Positions 45,988-55,986 of a stretch of 64,000 nucleotides of DNA are shown piece by piece (positions within the stretch are counted from its first letter, which is position 1; every line of letters begins with the position of its first letter). Under the pieces are notes generated by a model, which saw nothing but the letters and a program-made list of their open reading frames with translations, made no database searches and was not told the origin of the DNA. The position numbers and the translations under genes are program-made. The stretch is from Methylocaldum sp. 14B (lineage in GTDB: Bacteria > Pseudomonadota > Gammaproteobacteria > Methylococcales > Methylococcaceae). The stretch is taken from positions 1 to 64,000 of the forward strand of contig NZ_MSCV01000011.1 in assembly GCF_002005105.1 (NCBI RefSeq). Reading direction: 5' to 3'.

Positions 45988-47091
45988 ATGAACAGCATCG
46001 AAGAAATCATCGAGGACATCCGCCTCGGCAAAATGGTCGTCATCATGGATGACGAGGACCGCGAAAACGAGGGTGATCTTGTCATGGCAGCCGTGCACAC
46101 ACGTCCCCAGGACATCAATTTTATGGCGCGTTACGGCCGCGGACTGATCTGCCTGACGTTGACCCGCGAACGCTGCCAGCAGCTGCGCTTGCCCTTGATG
46201 GTGAACGAGAACAAGACGCCGCATTCCACGAATTTCACTGTATCCATCGAAGCCGCAAGCGGTGTCACCACCGGGATTTCGGCCGCGGACCGCGCCCGCA
46301 CCATTCTTTGTGCTGTAGCGCCGGACGCCAAGCCGGACGATTTGGTGCAGCCGGGTCATGTTTTTCCGCTGATGGCGCAACCGGGAGGGGTGCTCAATCG
46401 CGCCGGACACACCGAGGCCGGCTGCGACTTCGCTCGGCTGGCAGGGCTCGAGCCCGCCGCGGTGATCGTGGAGATCCTCAACGAAGACGGCTCCATGGCC
46501 CGTGGCCCCGATTTGGAGAAATTCGCGCAAGAGCATGGACTCAAGATCGGAACGATCGCCGATTTGATTCATTACCGGATTCAGAACGAAAAGACCGTGG
46601 AGCGGATCTGCTCCTGCGATTTTCCGACGGAATTCGGTCAATTCCGTTTGCACGCCTATCAGGATCAAGTCGACAAGCGCCTGCATCTGGCGCTGACCAT
46701 GGGAAAAGTTGCTGGCGACGAGCCGATACTGGTCCGGGTGCACGGACGCAATCTCCTTAGCGATCTTTTCGGTGCCAGACGGAACGACAGCGGACTGCCC
46801 CTGCGCAATGCCATGAAACGTATTGCCGACGAAGGGCGCGGAGTGTTGGTGGTTATCCGCAAGGAGGAGGACGACAAGTTTCTGGTCGAACGCATACACC
46901 AGTATCAGATGGAAGATAACGGCATCGAAATGGCTGTCGACGAGCCGAAGACCGACGATTGGCGCACCACCGGAACGGGTGCGCAAATCCTGGCCGATTT
47001 GGGTGTGCACAAGCTCCGCGTATTGGGCGCGCCGAAAAAATACCTTGGCTTATCCGGCTACGGGCTGGAAGTCGTCGAATACGTTTCCTGA
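45988..47091 (+). CDS. ribB: 3,4-dihydroxy-2-butanone 4-phosphate synthase with degenerate GTP cyclohydrolase II-like domain
   Basis: 367 residues from ATG 45988, two bases after ribE. The N-terminal RibB domain is intact, with the acidic loop [23 protein letters not shown]-like [10 protein letters not shown] and [15 protein letters not shown]. The C-terminal domain resembles RibA, but the zinc motif expected as C-X10-C-X-C is replaced in [19 protein letters not shown], which has no cysteines. Such proteins are called RibBX in Proteobacteria, in which GTP cyclohydrolase II is supplied by a separate ribA. So this gene likely provides only the ribulose-5-phosphate reaction. Confidence 0.93.
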   Translation: MNSIEEIIEDIRLGKMVVIMDDEDRENEGDLVMAAVHTRPQDINFMARYGRGLICLTLTRERCQQLRLPLMVNENKTPHSTNFTVSIEAASGVTTGISAADRARTILCAVAPDAKPDDLVQPGHVFPLMAQPGGVLNRAGHTEAGCDFARLAGLEPAAVIVEILNEDGSMARGPDLEKFAQEHGLKIGTIADLIHYRIQNEKTVERICSCDFPTEFGQFRLHAYQDQVDKRLHLALTMGKVAGDEPILVRVHGRNLLSDLFGARRNDSGLPLRNAMKRIADEGRGVLVVIRKEEDDKFLVERIHQYQMEDNGIEMAVDEPKTDDWRTTGTGAQILADLGVHKLRVLGAPKKYLGLSGYGLEVVEYVS

Positions 47092-47110
47092 GAATATAGA
47101 GAGAACATCG

Positions 47111-47590
47111 ATGTCCGATATCAAAACCTACGAAGGCCAACTCTTGGTCCAGGGCGCCCGCTTCTGCATCGTGGCGTCACGCTTCAACAGCTTCATCGTC
47201 GACCATCTGGTTGCCGGCGCGGTGGATGCCCTTTTGCGGCACGGCGCGAAAAAAGAGGATATCCATCTGGTCAAGACGCCCGGGGCCTACGAACTGCCGC
47301 TGGCGGTGCAGAAAGCGGCAGCCTCGAAGCGCTACGATGCCATCGTGGCCGTCGGCGCTGTCATTCGCGGCTCAACGCCTCATTTCGACTATGTGGCCGG
47401 CGAATGCGTGAAGGGCATCAGCAGCATCTCGCTCAAGCATGAAATTCCGGTCGCCTTCGGCGTCCTCACGGTGGATACCATAGAACAGGCCATCGAACGG
47501 GCCGGAACCAAGGCCGGCAACAAAGGCGCCGAGGCAGCGTTATCCGCGGTCGAGATGGTCAACTTATTGAACCAGATAGGTTCGGCATGA
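47111..47590 (+). CDS. ribH: 6,7-dimethyl-8-ribityllumazine synthase
   Basis: 159 residues from ATG 47111; a longer in-frame extension overlaps ribB and is ignored. Motifs: [52 protein letters not shown] and [20 protein letters not shown] with the catalytic-pocket residues. It condenses the pyrimidine with dihydroxybutanone phosphate. Its stop overlaps the nusB start (ATGA). Length is normal. Confidence 0.97.
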   Translation: MSDIKTYEGQLLVQGARFCIVASRFNSFIVDHLVAGAVDALLRHGAKKEDIHLVKTPGAYELPLAVQKAAASKRYDAIVAVGAVIRGSTPHFDYVAGECVKGISSISLKHEIPVAFGVLTVDTIEQAIERAGTKAGNKGAEAALSAVEMVNLLNQIGSA

Positions 47591-48183
47591 GTAATGCGCG
47601 AACCATGGCGCGCCGCTGCGCGGTACAGGCCGTTTATCAATGGCAGTTGAGCGACGCCGATCTGTCGGCGATCGAAGCCCAGTTCCTGGGTGAATTGAAG
47701 GAGGCAAAGGTCCTTTTCAGACGATATAAGAGCGGATACGACCTGACCGATCACGAACAAAATCTGCTCGAAGAATCGCTCGAGAAATACTGCCGCCAGA
47801 GGGAAACGGAAGATCAGCAGCCCGAAAGGCCGCCGCTCGACGAGCTGATCGAGCATTGCTGCGCACCCGAAATCAACGCCCGTTATTTTAAGGAACTGCT
47901 GCATGGCGTGCCCGAACACCTTCACACGATCGATTCGGCGCTGGGCGAATTCGCCGATCGCCCGGTTGCCGAAATCGACCCAGTGGAGCGGGCCATCCTT
48001 AGGATCAGCGCATATGAGCTGCTGTTCCGCCTGGAAATACCGTACCGGGTGGTGCTCAACGAAGGCATCGATCTCGCCAAGCACTTCGGAGCCACGGAAA
48101 GCCATAAGTACATCAACGGCATCTTGGATCGCTTAGCCCGTAAGCACCGCACGGCGGAAATACAAACGCGGCATAAAACCTAG
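47587..48183 (+). CDS. nusB: Transcription antitermination factor NusB with an insertion
   Basis: 198 residues, compared with about 140 for E. coli NusB. The N-terminus [15 protein letters not shown] and the C-terminal half [48 protein letters not shown] are conserved. Roughly residues 37-92 are extra, charged and helical, and lie before [13 protein letters not shown], the normal continuation. NusB binds boxA RNA with S10 to promote antitermination in rRNA transcription. The insertion could add a contact or be a lineage trait. Coupled to ribH. Confidence 0.95.
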   Translation: MSNARTMARRCAVQAVYQWQLSDADLSAIEAQFLGELKEAKVLFRRYKSGYDLTDHEQNLLEESLEKYCRQRETEDQQPERPPLDELIEHCCAPEINARYFKELLHGVPEHLHTIDSALGEFADRPVAEIDPVERAILRISAYELLFRLEIPYRVVLNEGIDLAKHFGATESHKYINGILDRLARKHRTAEIQTRHKT

Positions 48184-48219
48184 CAGTTGCCGCACTACCC
48201 TTCTACTTTGCACAATGCC

Positions 48220-49182
48220 ATGGCCTTAGGTGAGTTCGAACTGATTCGCCGTTTTTTCACCGATCAAACCGTCAAGCATCCGTCCACGATTTTGGGCGTC
48301 GGCGACGATTGCGCTTTACTGCGCGTCGAGGAAGGCGAGGATCTGGCTGTAACCGCCGATACGCTGGTGGAAGGAGTCCATTTCCTGTCCGATGTCGATC
48401 CGGAAAGCCTGGGCCACAAGGTACTGGCCGTTAATCTCAGCGATCTCGCCGCGATGGGAGCGAAGCCCAAGTGGGTGGTGCTCGCGCTTACCCTTCCCCA
48501 TGCCGACGCCGCTTGGCTGCAAAGTTTCGCAAAGGGTTTTTTCGCTTTGGCCGAGCGCTACGGCGTCGAATTGATCGGCGGAGATACCACCCGCGGCCCT
48601 TTGACGATTACCGTACAAGCCCTTGGCCTCACGCCGCGAGACAGCGCTCTTCGACGTTCCGGCGCGCGTCCCGGCGACCTGATTTATTTGACCGGCGAAT
48701 TGGGCGCCGCAGGGCTGGGACTCAAGATGCGTCAGGGCCGAACCGGTATCGAAGACCAAACGGCCATTGCCCATCTGGAAAGACCGGAACCCCGCGTCGA
48801 TATCGGCTTGAAGCTGCGCGGCTTGGCTAACAGCGGTATCGACGTGTCCGACGGACTTGCCGCCGATCTCGGACATATCTTGGAAGCTAGCGGCGTAGGC
48901 GCGACGCTAGCCTGGGAACGGTTGCCATTACCGGACGGGGTACGCCGTTATATCGAGGAAACGGGCGACTGGCGGATGCCGTTATCGGCGGGCGACGATT
49001 ACGAACTTTGTTTCACCGTTCCGCCGGGAAATCGGGAGAAGTTGGAGCGCTGCCTAACGACAGGCGGTTTTCCGTTCGCCCTGATTGGCCAAATCGAGCC
49101 GCAAACCGGCCTGAGACTCTTCAAAGACGGCAGGTCCATCGAGCTTTCCCAAGACGGATATCAGCACTTTTCCAGTGATTAA
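48220..49182 (+). CDS. thiL: Thiamine-monophosphate kinase
   Basis: 320 residues from ATG 48220; a TTG 33 nt upstream is in frame but less likely. Motifs of the ThiL/PurM fold: ILGVGDDCALL, ADTLVEGVHF, KVLAVNLSDLAAMGAKP, LIGGDTTRGPLTI and SGIDVSDGLAADLGHI, plus SAGDDYELCFT. It phosphorylates thiamine monophosphate to thiamine diphosphate using ATP. Position after nusB and before pgpA is conserved; the stop overlaps the pgpA start by 8 nt. Confidence 0.96.
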   Translation: MALGEFELIRRFFTDQTVKHPSTILGVGDDCALLRVEEGEDLAVTADTLVEGVHFLSDVDPESLGHKVLAVNLSDLAAMGAKPKWVVLALTLPHADAAWLQSFAKGFFALAERYGVELIGGDTTRGPLTITVQALGLTPRDSALRRSGARPGDLIYLTGELGAAGLGLKMRQGRTGIEDQTAIAHLERPEPRVDIGLKLRGLANSGIDVSDGLAADLGHILEASGVGATLAWERLPLPDGVRRYIEETGDWRMPLSAGDDYELCFTVPPGNREKLERCLTTGGFPFALIGQIEPQTGLRLFKDGRSIELSQDGYQHFSSD

Positions 49183-49687
49183 TCAGACAATAAAAACAAG
49201 GTCCCATCGCCTCATCAAACCGGCGGAGATTTTCGGTAATCCCGCGTGCTTCCTGGCATTCGGCTTCGGTTCCGGTCTTGCGCCGGTCGCACCGGGAACC
49301 TTCGGAACGCTGGTCGCCGTTCCGATCTACTTGCTGGCAGCCAATCTAAGCACCCCGTTTTATGCACTCACCGTAATCGTCTTGTTGATCGCCGGCGTTT
49401 ATATCTGCGGGCGGTGCGAGCAACAGCTCAACGTGCAGGATCATCCGGGCATCGTGTGGGACGAGATTACCGGCTTTCTCATCACCATGATGTTCGCGCC
49501 GGCCTCCTGGGAATGGGTGCTCGCCGGCTTCCTGGCCTTTCGTCTTTTCGACATCTGGAAACCCTGGCCGATCGCCATGCTCGACCGTAGCGTTCACGGC
49601 GGACTCGGAATAATGCTCGATGATGGATTGGCCGGTATTTACGCAGCCATTTGCTTAATATTGTTACGAACGGGATTCGGAATCTGA
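49175..49687 (+). CDS. pgpA: Phosphatidylglycerophosphatase A
   Basis: 170 residues from a GTG at 49175 inside the end of thiL. Inner-membrane enzyme dephosphorylating phosphatidylglycerol phosphate. Visible: FGFGSGLAPVAPGTFGTLVAVP, membrane segments near 54-75 and 100-120, GIVWDEITGFLI with acidic metal ligands, and FRLFDIWKPWPI-MLDR-HGGLGIMLDDGLAG. All are PgpA signatures. An independent promoter for the tRNA follows the gene. Confidence 0.95.
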   Translation: MINQTIKTRSHRLIKPAEIFGNPACFLAFGFGSGLAPVAPGTFGTLVAVPIYLLAANLSTPFYALTVIVLLIAGVYICGRCEQQLNVQDHPGIVWDEITGFLITMMFAPASWEWVLAGFLAFRLFDIWKPWPIAMLDRSVHGGLGIMLDDGLAGIYAAICLILLRTGFGI

Positions 49688-49729
49688 AGATCCGAAGAGC
49701 CTGTTTCGTTACCCAAAGTAAACGTTGGA

Positions 49730-49758
49730 TTGCATCGAGGAAGCATTTACGGTATAGT
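49730..49758 (+). promoter_or_regulatory. Promoter of the initiator tRNA gene
   Basis: TTGCAT (49730-49735) and TATAGT (49753-49758) have the ideal 17-bp spacing, and the -10 ends 12 nt before the tRNA. A good sigma-70 promoter by sequence. Confidence 0.7.
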
Positions 49759-49770
49759 ACTCTGAATTGA

Positions 49771-49847
<77 letters not shown>

Positions 49848-49858
49848 ACAATTTGAGG

Positions 49859-49888
49859 GCTTACAGATCAACATCTGTAGGCTTTTTT
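49859..49888 (+). terminator. Rho-independent terminator of the tRNA gene
   Basis: Stem GCTTACAGAT (49859-49868) with ATCTGTAGGC (49873-49882), loop CAAC, followed by six T (49883-49888). One T-G wobble pair. Textbook terminator 11 nt beyond the tRNA. Confidence 0.88.
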
Positions 49889-50123
49889 CGTTTCTGGCGA
49901 TCCCGTTGATACGCAGAAACCGAGCCGTCTCTTTTCCTCCTGCCGAACGTCTGATTAACGCCCGAGTTGCCAACCGGGTTTGCCCGCTCCGCCTGGATCG
50001 CGACATAAAGCCGCACGATCCGATGTTCTTCTGAGCAAGCACGCTTTGTGTGCCGAACTGTGGTTATGTCCTGAGCGATAAACTAAGCTTGGTTCACCAG
50101 TCCCAGCACAATAACAAATCATA

Positions 50124-52235
50124 ATGGCTCACTTCCTCTACTTTGGAGAAGACGCCTCCCTGGCGCTTCTCGTACAGGCACGTCTAACGAAACTTGGTCA
50201 TCGCGTCGATATCGCCGCAAGCTGCGACGAGGCTCTGGAAACGCTGGCTAGGGAACAGTACGACCTCGTGATTCTCGATCAATTTATTCCTGGGAAGGAC
50301 GGACTGACCACCCTTCGTGAAATACTGGCCTTGCCGTTCGTCCCCGGCGTCATCGTGATTTGTAGAGAGCACGCCTTTGATGTCGCTGTCGAGGCTCTTC
50401 GGCTTGGCGCCACGGATTATGTCGTAAAGGACGAGCACGAGGCATTCTTCGATCTTTTGCCGTCTGTCATTCAAAAGGTTCTCGACCGAGAACGCTTGCT
50501 CCGCGCCCAGAAAGAATCGGAAAACCGGGATCGAATTGCCGAGATGTTGTTTCATAACGTCACCGAGGGTGTCCTGATCACCGATTCCGAAACGCGCATT
50601 ATCGCGATCAATCCCGCATTCAGCTCGATCACCGGTTACGCGCCCGAGGAGGTCGTCGGCAATACGCCGGCTATTCTGAGCTCAGGCAGACACGACAAGG
50701 CATTTTATAGGAGCATGTGGGAGGCTATCGATCTGACCGGACAATGGAAGGGCGAGATCTGGAACAAGCGGAAGAATCAGGACATTTATCCTCAATGGCT
50801 CACCATCAATGTCGTACGAGACGAGAACGGCCGGTTGTTGAACTACATCGCGACCATATCGGACATCACCGAACGCAAGAAGATCGAAGATCGTCTCCGC
50901 AATCTCACTCATTACGACACGCTGACAGGGCTTCCCAATCGCGAACTGTTCAATAAACGACTGAATGAAGCCATCAATCGGACCAGGCAAAACAATACCG
51001 GCCTCGCACTGCTGTTCGTCGACCTCGACCGGTTCAAAACCGTCAACGATTCCCTGGGTCATAACGCCGGCGACGAATTGCTGCGGCAGGTCGCCGCGCG
51101 CATCAAGCAGTCGGTCAGAGAGAGCGACGTGACGGCGCGCTTGGGAAGCGATGAATTCACGGTCATTCTGGAGAACATCACGGAGCCGCAAAAGGCGCAA
51201 ATCGTTGCACAAAAGATTATCCATGCGCTGAACAAGCCGATTAACCTGAAACGTCATCAAGTTTTCATTTCGCCTAGTATCGGAATCGCGTTCTACCCGT
51301 CGGACGCTACCGAGATGGAAGAATTGGTCAAGAATGCCGACCGCGCCATGTACACGGCTAAGTGCGAGGGACGCAACAACTTCAAATTTTATTCGCCCGG
51401 CATGAATGCCGCGGCCCTGGAACGACTCACACTGGAAACCCAACTGCGGTTGGCTTTGGAGAAGAACCAGTTCGTCCTGAGCTATCAGCCGCAAATCAAT
51501 CTTCAAACCGGAAGCGTCATCGGAGTCGAGGCCCTGATTCGGTGGAACCACCCCGAGTTTGGGCTTGTACCGCCGGATCAGTTCATACCCTTGCTCGAGG
51601 AAACCAATCTGATCCTGCCGGTCGGCGAATGGGTCTTGCGGGCCGGGTGCCGGCAACTCGGCGAATGGCACAAACTGGGGCTGTATCCGTTACGCCTGGC
51701 CGTCAATATTTCCGTCCGGCAATATCGTCTCGATCATCTTGTTCCGTTACTCGATGCCATCATTGCTGAAACACAAGTCGACCCGAGCTGCCTGGAACTG
51801 GAAATTACCGAGAGCATCATGATCGAAAACCTCGACGCCACACTGCAAATCTTCGAGGCGTTCCGAAACCGAGGCATCCGGATTTCGATCGACGACTTCG
51901 GTACCGGCTATTCCTCTTTAAGCTACTTACAGCGATTGCCGATCGACGCACTGAAGATCGATCGCTCGTTCATCCAGAACATTCATACCTCAGCGAGCGA
52001 CAGGACGATCACCAAAGCCATCATCTCAATGGCGCACAGCTTGGGAATCAAGGTTATTGCCGAGGGCATCGAAAATGCGCGCCACTTGCACTTTCTAAGA
52101 GAACAACGCTGCGAAGAAGGACAAGGTTATTTCATTCAACGAGCCATGCCCGCCCATGAGTTGACTGACTGGTTGCTGAGCCGTGCGCCATGTCGGCAAA
52201 GCATCCATGATACGGAAACTGTTACGACCGAATAA
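50124..52235 (+). CDS. REC-PAS-GGDEF-EAL cyclic-di-GMP signalling protein
   Basis: 703 residues. Receiver domain 1-120 with D52 (LDQFIPGKDG) and K102; PAS about 140-255 ending in DITERKKIEDRLR; GGDEF domain about 265-430 with LTGLPNRELF, FVDLDRFKTVNDSLGHNAGD and the active loop ARLGSDEFTVIL, which has Ser at the second position of GGDEF; EAL domain about 440-690 with EALIRW, ELEITESIMIE, DDFGTGYSSLSYL, LKIDRSFI and EGIE. The EAL residues are intact, so phosphodiesterase activity is likely; the diguanylate cyclase may be weak or regulatory. Probably a two-component output without a nearby kinase. Confidence 0.92.
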   Translation: MAHFLYFGEDASLALLVQARLTKLGHRVDIAASCDEALETLAREQYDLVILDQFIPGKDGLTTLREILALPFVPGVIVICREHAFDVAVEALRLGATDYVVKDEHEAFFDLLPSVIQKVLDRERLLRAQKESENRDRIAEMLFHNVTEGVLITDSETRIIAINPAFSSITGYAPEEVVGNTPAILSSGRHDKAFYRSMWEAIDLTGQWKGEIWNKRKNQDIYPQWLTINVVRDENGRLLNYIATISDITERKKIEDRLRNLTHYDTLTGLPNRELFNKRLNEAINRTRQNNTGLALLFVDLDRFKTVNDSLGHNAGDELLRQVAARIKQSVRESDVTARLGSDEFTVILENITEPQKAQIVAQKIIHALNKPINLKRHQVFISPSIGIAFYPSDATEMEELVKNADRAMYTAKCEGRNNFKFYSPGMNAAALERLTLETQLRLALEKNQFVLSYQPQINLQTGSVIGVEALIRWNHPEFGLVPPDQFIPLLEETNLILPVGEWVLRAGCRQLGEWHKLGLYPLRLAVNISVRQYRLDHLVPLLDAIIAETQVDPSCLELEITESIMIENLDATLQIFEAFRNRGIRISIDDFGTGYSSLSYLQRLPIDALKIDRSFIQNIHTSASDRTITKAIISMAHSLGIKVIAEGIENARHLHFLREQRCEEGQGYFIQRAMPAHELTDWLLSRAPCRQSIHDTETVTTE

Positions 52236-52444
52236 GCCAGGACGCTAGCCGCCCGCCTGACACGTTTTCTCGCCTGGTGTAGCGTTCGCGGAGGAAGGCG
52301 CTACGCGTCGCAAATATCGTCGTCCCCTATATCGGCCACGCCGCCGAATTCCATTTGATTGCCGCCCGAGAGAAGAATACCCTGTTGAGCCCGCGCACAC
52401 TTTGCACGGTCTAGTCAACACTAACAAAAAAGAGGAAAACGACA

Positions 52445-53068
52445 ATGCAAAATGTCATGCTTCAGGTGATCAACGCACTTGCGAAATTCGGATTGGACAA
52501 ACTGGAAAGGGCTCTGATCTTCGGCGCCGTGCTGGTCGTGGCTCTGGCGTTCGCCACCGGCACCGTTCAGATGTCGCAAGTCTGGTTTGCGTTTCTGTTT
52601 CGCTGGCTGCATGTGCTTTCGGGCGTCATGTGGATCGGTCTGCTGTGGTACTTCAACTTTGTCCAAATCCCGTCCATGCCCAAGATCCCGGACGAACAAA
52701 AGCCAGCGATCGGCAAGGTCATCGCACCGGCCGCTCTGTTCTGGTTCCGCTGGGCTGCCTTGTCGACCGTAGTCACCGGACTGATCCTGGCGATCCTGAA
52801 CGGCTACGTCATCCAGGCCCTGCTGTTGGGCTACTTCAAGGGCGGACAGGCTACCTATATCGGTCTCGGTATGTGGCTTGGCCTGATCATGGCCTACAAC
52901 GTGTGGAACATCATTTGGCCGAATCAGAAGAAGGCGCTGGGGCTGGTCGAAGCCACGGATGACGAGAAAAAGACGGCCGCGCGGACAGCGATGCTGGCCA
53001 GCCGCTTCAACACCATGTCCTCGATCCCGATGCTTTACTTCATGGTCGCCGCCCAAAACCTGGCGTAG
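52445..53068 (+). CDS. PuuD-like (urate hydroxylase N-terminal type) membrane protein
   Basis: 207 residues with AGAGGAA upstream. Four or more membrane helices (about 24-44, 47-70, 92-118, 126-148 by eye). The segment FRWLHVLSGVMWIGLLWYFNFVQIPSMP matches the PuuD/DUF989 family, the membrane part of a urate hydroxylase; here it is short and without the cytochrome c domain of full PuuD. A role in urate metabolism is therefore not assured. Some databases label close relatives as antitermination proteins, which is a naming error. Ends at a strong bidirectional terminator. Confidence 0.78.
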   Translation: MQNVMLQVINALAKFGLDKLERALIFGAVLVVALAFATGTVQMSQVWFAFLFRWLHVLSGVMWIGLLWYFNFVQIPSMPKIPDEQKPAIGKVIAPAALFWFRWAALSTVVTGLILAILNGYVIQALLLGYFKGGQATYIGLGMWLGLIMAYNVWNIIWPNQKKALGLVEATDDEKKTAARTAMLASRFNTMSSIPMLYFMVAAQNLA

Positions 53069-53084
53069 GGGGTTCATCGAAATC

Positions 53085-53121
53085 AAAAAGGGATTCCGGT
53101 TTAAGCTCGGAATCCCTTTTT
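53085..53121. terminator. Bidirectional terminator between convergent genes
   Basis: A perfect 14-bp stem, AAAAAGGGATTCCG (53085-53098) with CGGAATCCCTTTTT (53108-53121), and 9-nt loop. The T run at one end and A run at the other serve the plus-strand PuuD-like gene and the minus-strand small membrane gene. Confidence 0.85.
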
Positions 53122-53173
53122 CCGTGTATCGAACCTAGAATCGGTTGCTCGGTAGCTACCGAAAAATGACCGA

Positions 53174-53473
53174 TTACGATTCCCGAACATTGGCTTTCAA
53201 CAGGACGAACTTGTAAACCAACACGGCACATAATGCGCCCACCAAAATCCAGGAGTGACCGATCAGGAACGCCGACATTCCGGTTTTCGCCGCTCCTCTG
53301 AGTGAGGACAGGTACGGTTTGGAAACCAAGATCATCCACGCCCAGGCCGGCACCTGGTAAGCGATGGCTCCCGCGACACCCCAGTGCAGCGACTTCAATC
53401 CCAACCGCTCTGCGGTCCGGTAATACCAATAAATGATGCCTATGGTGAGCAATATGGAAATGAATAGCGGCAT
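53174..53473 (-). CDS. Small membrane protein of unknown function
   Basis: 99 residues with three hydrophobic segments: about 2-16 (LFISILLTIGIIYWYY), 30-50 (WGVAGAIAYQVPAWAWMIL) and 66-90 (AFLIGHSWILVGALCAVLVYKFVLL). No cofactor or domain motif. Codon use and reading frame are normal, and a terminator lies 53 nt downstream, so it is likely real. It is convergent with the PuuD-like gene; no function can be assigned. Confidence 0.65.
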   Translation of the reverse strand: MPLFISILLTIGIIYWYYRTAERLGLKSLHWGVAGAIAYQVPAWAWMILVSKPYLSSLRGAAKTGMSAFLIGHSWILVGALCAVLVYKFVLLKANVRES

Positions 53474-53649
53474 ATCAGCATAACCTCGCTTGACTGGTAG
53501 GAATCGACGCGACCGAGCCGCGGCCTGGGCAGCAAGGCTGCCCGCAATCGGATTATCCTACCTGTGGTATCGCCGCGAAAGAGCGGCGATTGCCGTTCCT
53601 TTCTCTCGCCACGCTGGCCTGCACCTGGTGCGGCCTAGCGCTAAACCGA

Positions 53650-54411
53650 TCAGGATGTCGTGCTTTGCCCGCTTCTGAAGGCACTGATGATTTCCATCGG
53701 CAACGGAAACACAATGGTTGAAGATCTGTCGCCCGCAACCTCGGTCAGGGTCTGGAGATAGCGTAGTTCGATGGCTCTGGGGGCCTGCGCCAATGTCCGA
53801 GCCGCTTCGACCAGGCGTTGCGAAGCCTGAAACTCGCCTTCGGCGTGTATCACTTTGGCGCGGCGTTCCCGCTCCGCCTCCGCCTGTCGCGCAATGGCTC
53901 GAACCATGCTCTCATCCAAGTCGACATGCTTGATCTCCACATTGGATACTTTGATGCCCCAGGCATCCGTCTGCTGATCGAGGACGCCCTGTATGTCGAT
54001 GTTCAATTTCTCGCGTTCCGCCAGCATCTCGTCCAGTTCGTGCTGGCCGAGCACCGAACGCAAGGTTGTCTGCGCGAGCTGACTGGTCGCTTCGTAATAG
54101 TTGGCCACCTGAATGATCGCGTTGGCCGGATCGATCACCCGAAAAAAGACGATCGCATTCACCTTGACCGAAACATTGTCCCGCGAAATCACATCCTGGG
54201 TCGGAACGTCCATCACGATGGTCCGGAGATCTACCTTGACCATCTGCTGAATGATCGGAATGACGATGAACAGTCCCGGTCCCTTGACCTTGTAGAATCG
54301 GCCCAGCAGAAAGATGACGCCTCGCTCGTATTCGCGCAGCACTTTGATCGCCGCGAACAGAAACATCAGTACGATGACGGCGAGAAAAACGACGAAATAG
54401 GTGGTGATCAT
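53650..54411 (-). CDS. Slipin (stomatin-like SPFH) membrane protein
   Basis: 253 residues from ATG 54411, which overlaps the nfeD stop. One membrane helix (about 3-24) then an SPFH/PHB domain: [82 protein letters not shown], and coiled segments rich in Glu/Arg ([20 protein letters not shown]). Prokaryotic stomatins cluster with NfeD proteases, which cleave their C-terminus; this pairing is seen here. Confidence 0.93.
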   Translation of the reverse strand: MITTYFVVFLAVIVLMFLFAAIKVLREYERGVIFLLGRFYKVKGPGLFIVIPIIQQMVKVDLRTIVMDVPTQDVISRDNVSVKVNAIVFFRVIDPANAIIQVANYYEATSQLAQTTLRSVLGQHELDEMLAEREKLNIDIQGVLDQQTDAWGIKVSNVEIKHVDLDESMVRAIARQAEAERERRAKVIHAEGEFQASQRLVEAARTLAQAPRAIELRYLQTLTEVAGDRSSTIVFPLPMEIISAFRSGQSTTS

Positions 54412-55799
54412 GGCTCTAGCTCCTTTCGTTCTTCTAATGGCGCGACGTTGAGAATTAATCCGTCCATTCCTTTTACGCGAACGCGTTGACCCTTGTGCAC
54501 CGCAATCCCGGTTCGCGCCGTCCAGATTTCGCTTCGGACATGGATTCTGCCCAATTCCTGGAAGTCCTCCAGGGCGGTCCCCACCGCACCGATCAGCTCT
54601 TCGCGCCCGGTGACGACGGCCTTGTGCCGCGACCGCAAGATCAGGCCTACCGCAACGCCGAAGAACATCAGGCTGGCCAGGGCGAATGCCGCAATCACGG
54701 CCCAACTGAGGCCGACGCCGGGCATTCGTTCGGTGTCGATCAGGATTACGCTGCCGATGATGAACGCCGCGATGCCGCCTAGCCCGAGCGCCCCGAAACT
54801 CGGCGCGAACGCTTCGGCGATCATCAGACCGATGCCGACGATGATCAGGGCGAGACCGGCATAATTGACCGGCAGGACCTGAAAGGCATACATCGCCAGC
54901 AGGAGGGAAATGACGCCGACCGTGCCCGGTACGATGGATCCGGGGTTGTAAAATTCGAGAATGAGTCCGTACACCCCGATCATCATCAGGATGTATGCAA
55001 CATTGGGATTGGTGATGACGGCGAGAAGACGGCTGCGCCAATCGGGATCGATCGCTTCCACGGCGGCCCCGGTCAAATCGAGCGTTACGGAGCGGCCCAA
55101 CACGTCGACCTGCCGTCCGTGCAATTTCGCCAGCAAAGTAGGAACATCGGACGCGACGATGTCGATGACGTGCATCTTAAGCGCTTCCTCGGCGGTAAGA
55201 CTGACCCCTTCGCGCACCGATTTCTCGGCCCAGTCGGCGTTTCGGCCCCGAAGCTGAGCAAGACCGCGCAGATAGGCCACCGCGTCATTGATTATCTTCT
55301 TGGACATGGCGTCGCCGGAGTCGCGCGGCGCTTTCGGCTCATCCTTATCGTTCGGCCCGGGCTTGCCTTCGTTTCCTCCCGGTGCGCCGATGGCGACCGG
55401 CGTCGCGGCGCCCAGATTGGTGGCGGGTGCCATCGCAGCAACATGGCTGGCATAAAGAATATAAGTCCCTGCGCTGGCCGCCCGGGCTCCGCTTGGGGCG
55501 ACGTAGGACACTATCGGAAAGGGCGAAGCCAGAATCATTCGGATGATGTCGCGCATCGCCGTGTCGAGGCCGCCCGGCGTATCCATCCGAATGATTGCCA
55601 GGCTCGCATTTCGAGCTTCGGCATCCTTCAGCGCACGGTCGATATAATCGCTGGTCGCAGGCCCCACAGGACCATCTATCGTCAATTGCGCAACCACCTT
55701 CGGCGGCGGAGCCGGACGTTCGGACGGCTGCTCGGCTCCACCCGCGATCTCCGCCGTGAGCCACAACCCGATAAAGATGACGATGATATTTCGCAGCAT
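54408..55799 (-). CDS. NfeD family membrane-bound serine protease (ClpP-like)
   Basis: 463 residues from ATG 55799 with GGAG upstream. Signal-like first helix (3-20), then a ClpP-class protease domain: [26 protein letters not shown] and the catalytic Ser region [25 protein letters not shown], with a Lys-containing [23 protein letters not shown]. Four to five membrane helices span about 270-390, and a soluble OB-fold NfeD domain follows ([20 protein letters not shown]). The family cleaves partner stomatins; the slipin gene is coupled downstream. This is a full-length NfeD. Confidence 0.92.
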   Translation of the reverse strand: MLRNIIVIFIGLWLTAEIAGGAEQPSERPAPPPKVVAQLTIDGPVGPATSDYIDRALKDAEARNASLAIIRMDTPGGLDTAMRDIIRMILASPFPIVSYVAPSGARAASAGTYILYASHVAAMAPATNLGAATPVAIGAPGGNEGKPGPNDKDEPKAPRDSGDAMSKKIINDAVAYLRGLAQLRGRNADWAEKSVREGVSLTAEEALKMHVIDIVASDVPTLLAKLHGRQVDVLGRSVTLDLTGAAVEAIDPDWRSRLLAVITNPNVAYILMMIGVYGLILEFYNPGSIVPGTVGVISLLLAMYAFQVLPVNYAGLALIIVGIGLMIAEAFAPSFGALGLGGIAAFIIGSVILIDTERMPGVGLSWAVIAAFALASLMFFGVAVGLILRSRHKAVVTGREELIGAVGTALEDFQELGRIHVRSEIWTARTGIAVHKGQRVRVKGMDGLILNVAPLEERKELEP

Positions 55800-55986
55800 C
55801 CGTTCTCCGCGACTCCCGGTGAATGTGTTTGACCTTTCCGAGGCGGAGCTCGCCGGCAAGCCTCCGGTTCCGATTGATTCTTCTCTTTCTCGGACTCTCT
55901 TATACCGCTAACGGTTCTCGGGCGGCAAATCTCTTCTCGCGCGACGCTTCAGGTGTATGGGAACTACGCAGACGCAAAAACCGGAT

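Noticed and set aside
44187-47590. FMN riboswitch in front of the riboflavin genes
   Set aside because: No RFN-element pattern is seen in front of ribD, ribE, ribB or ribH.
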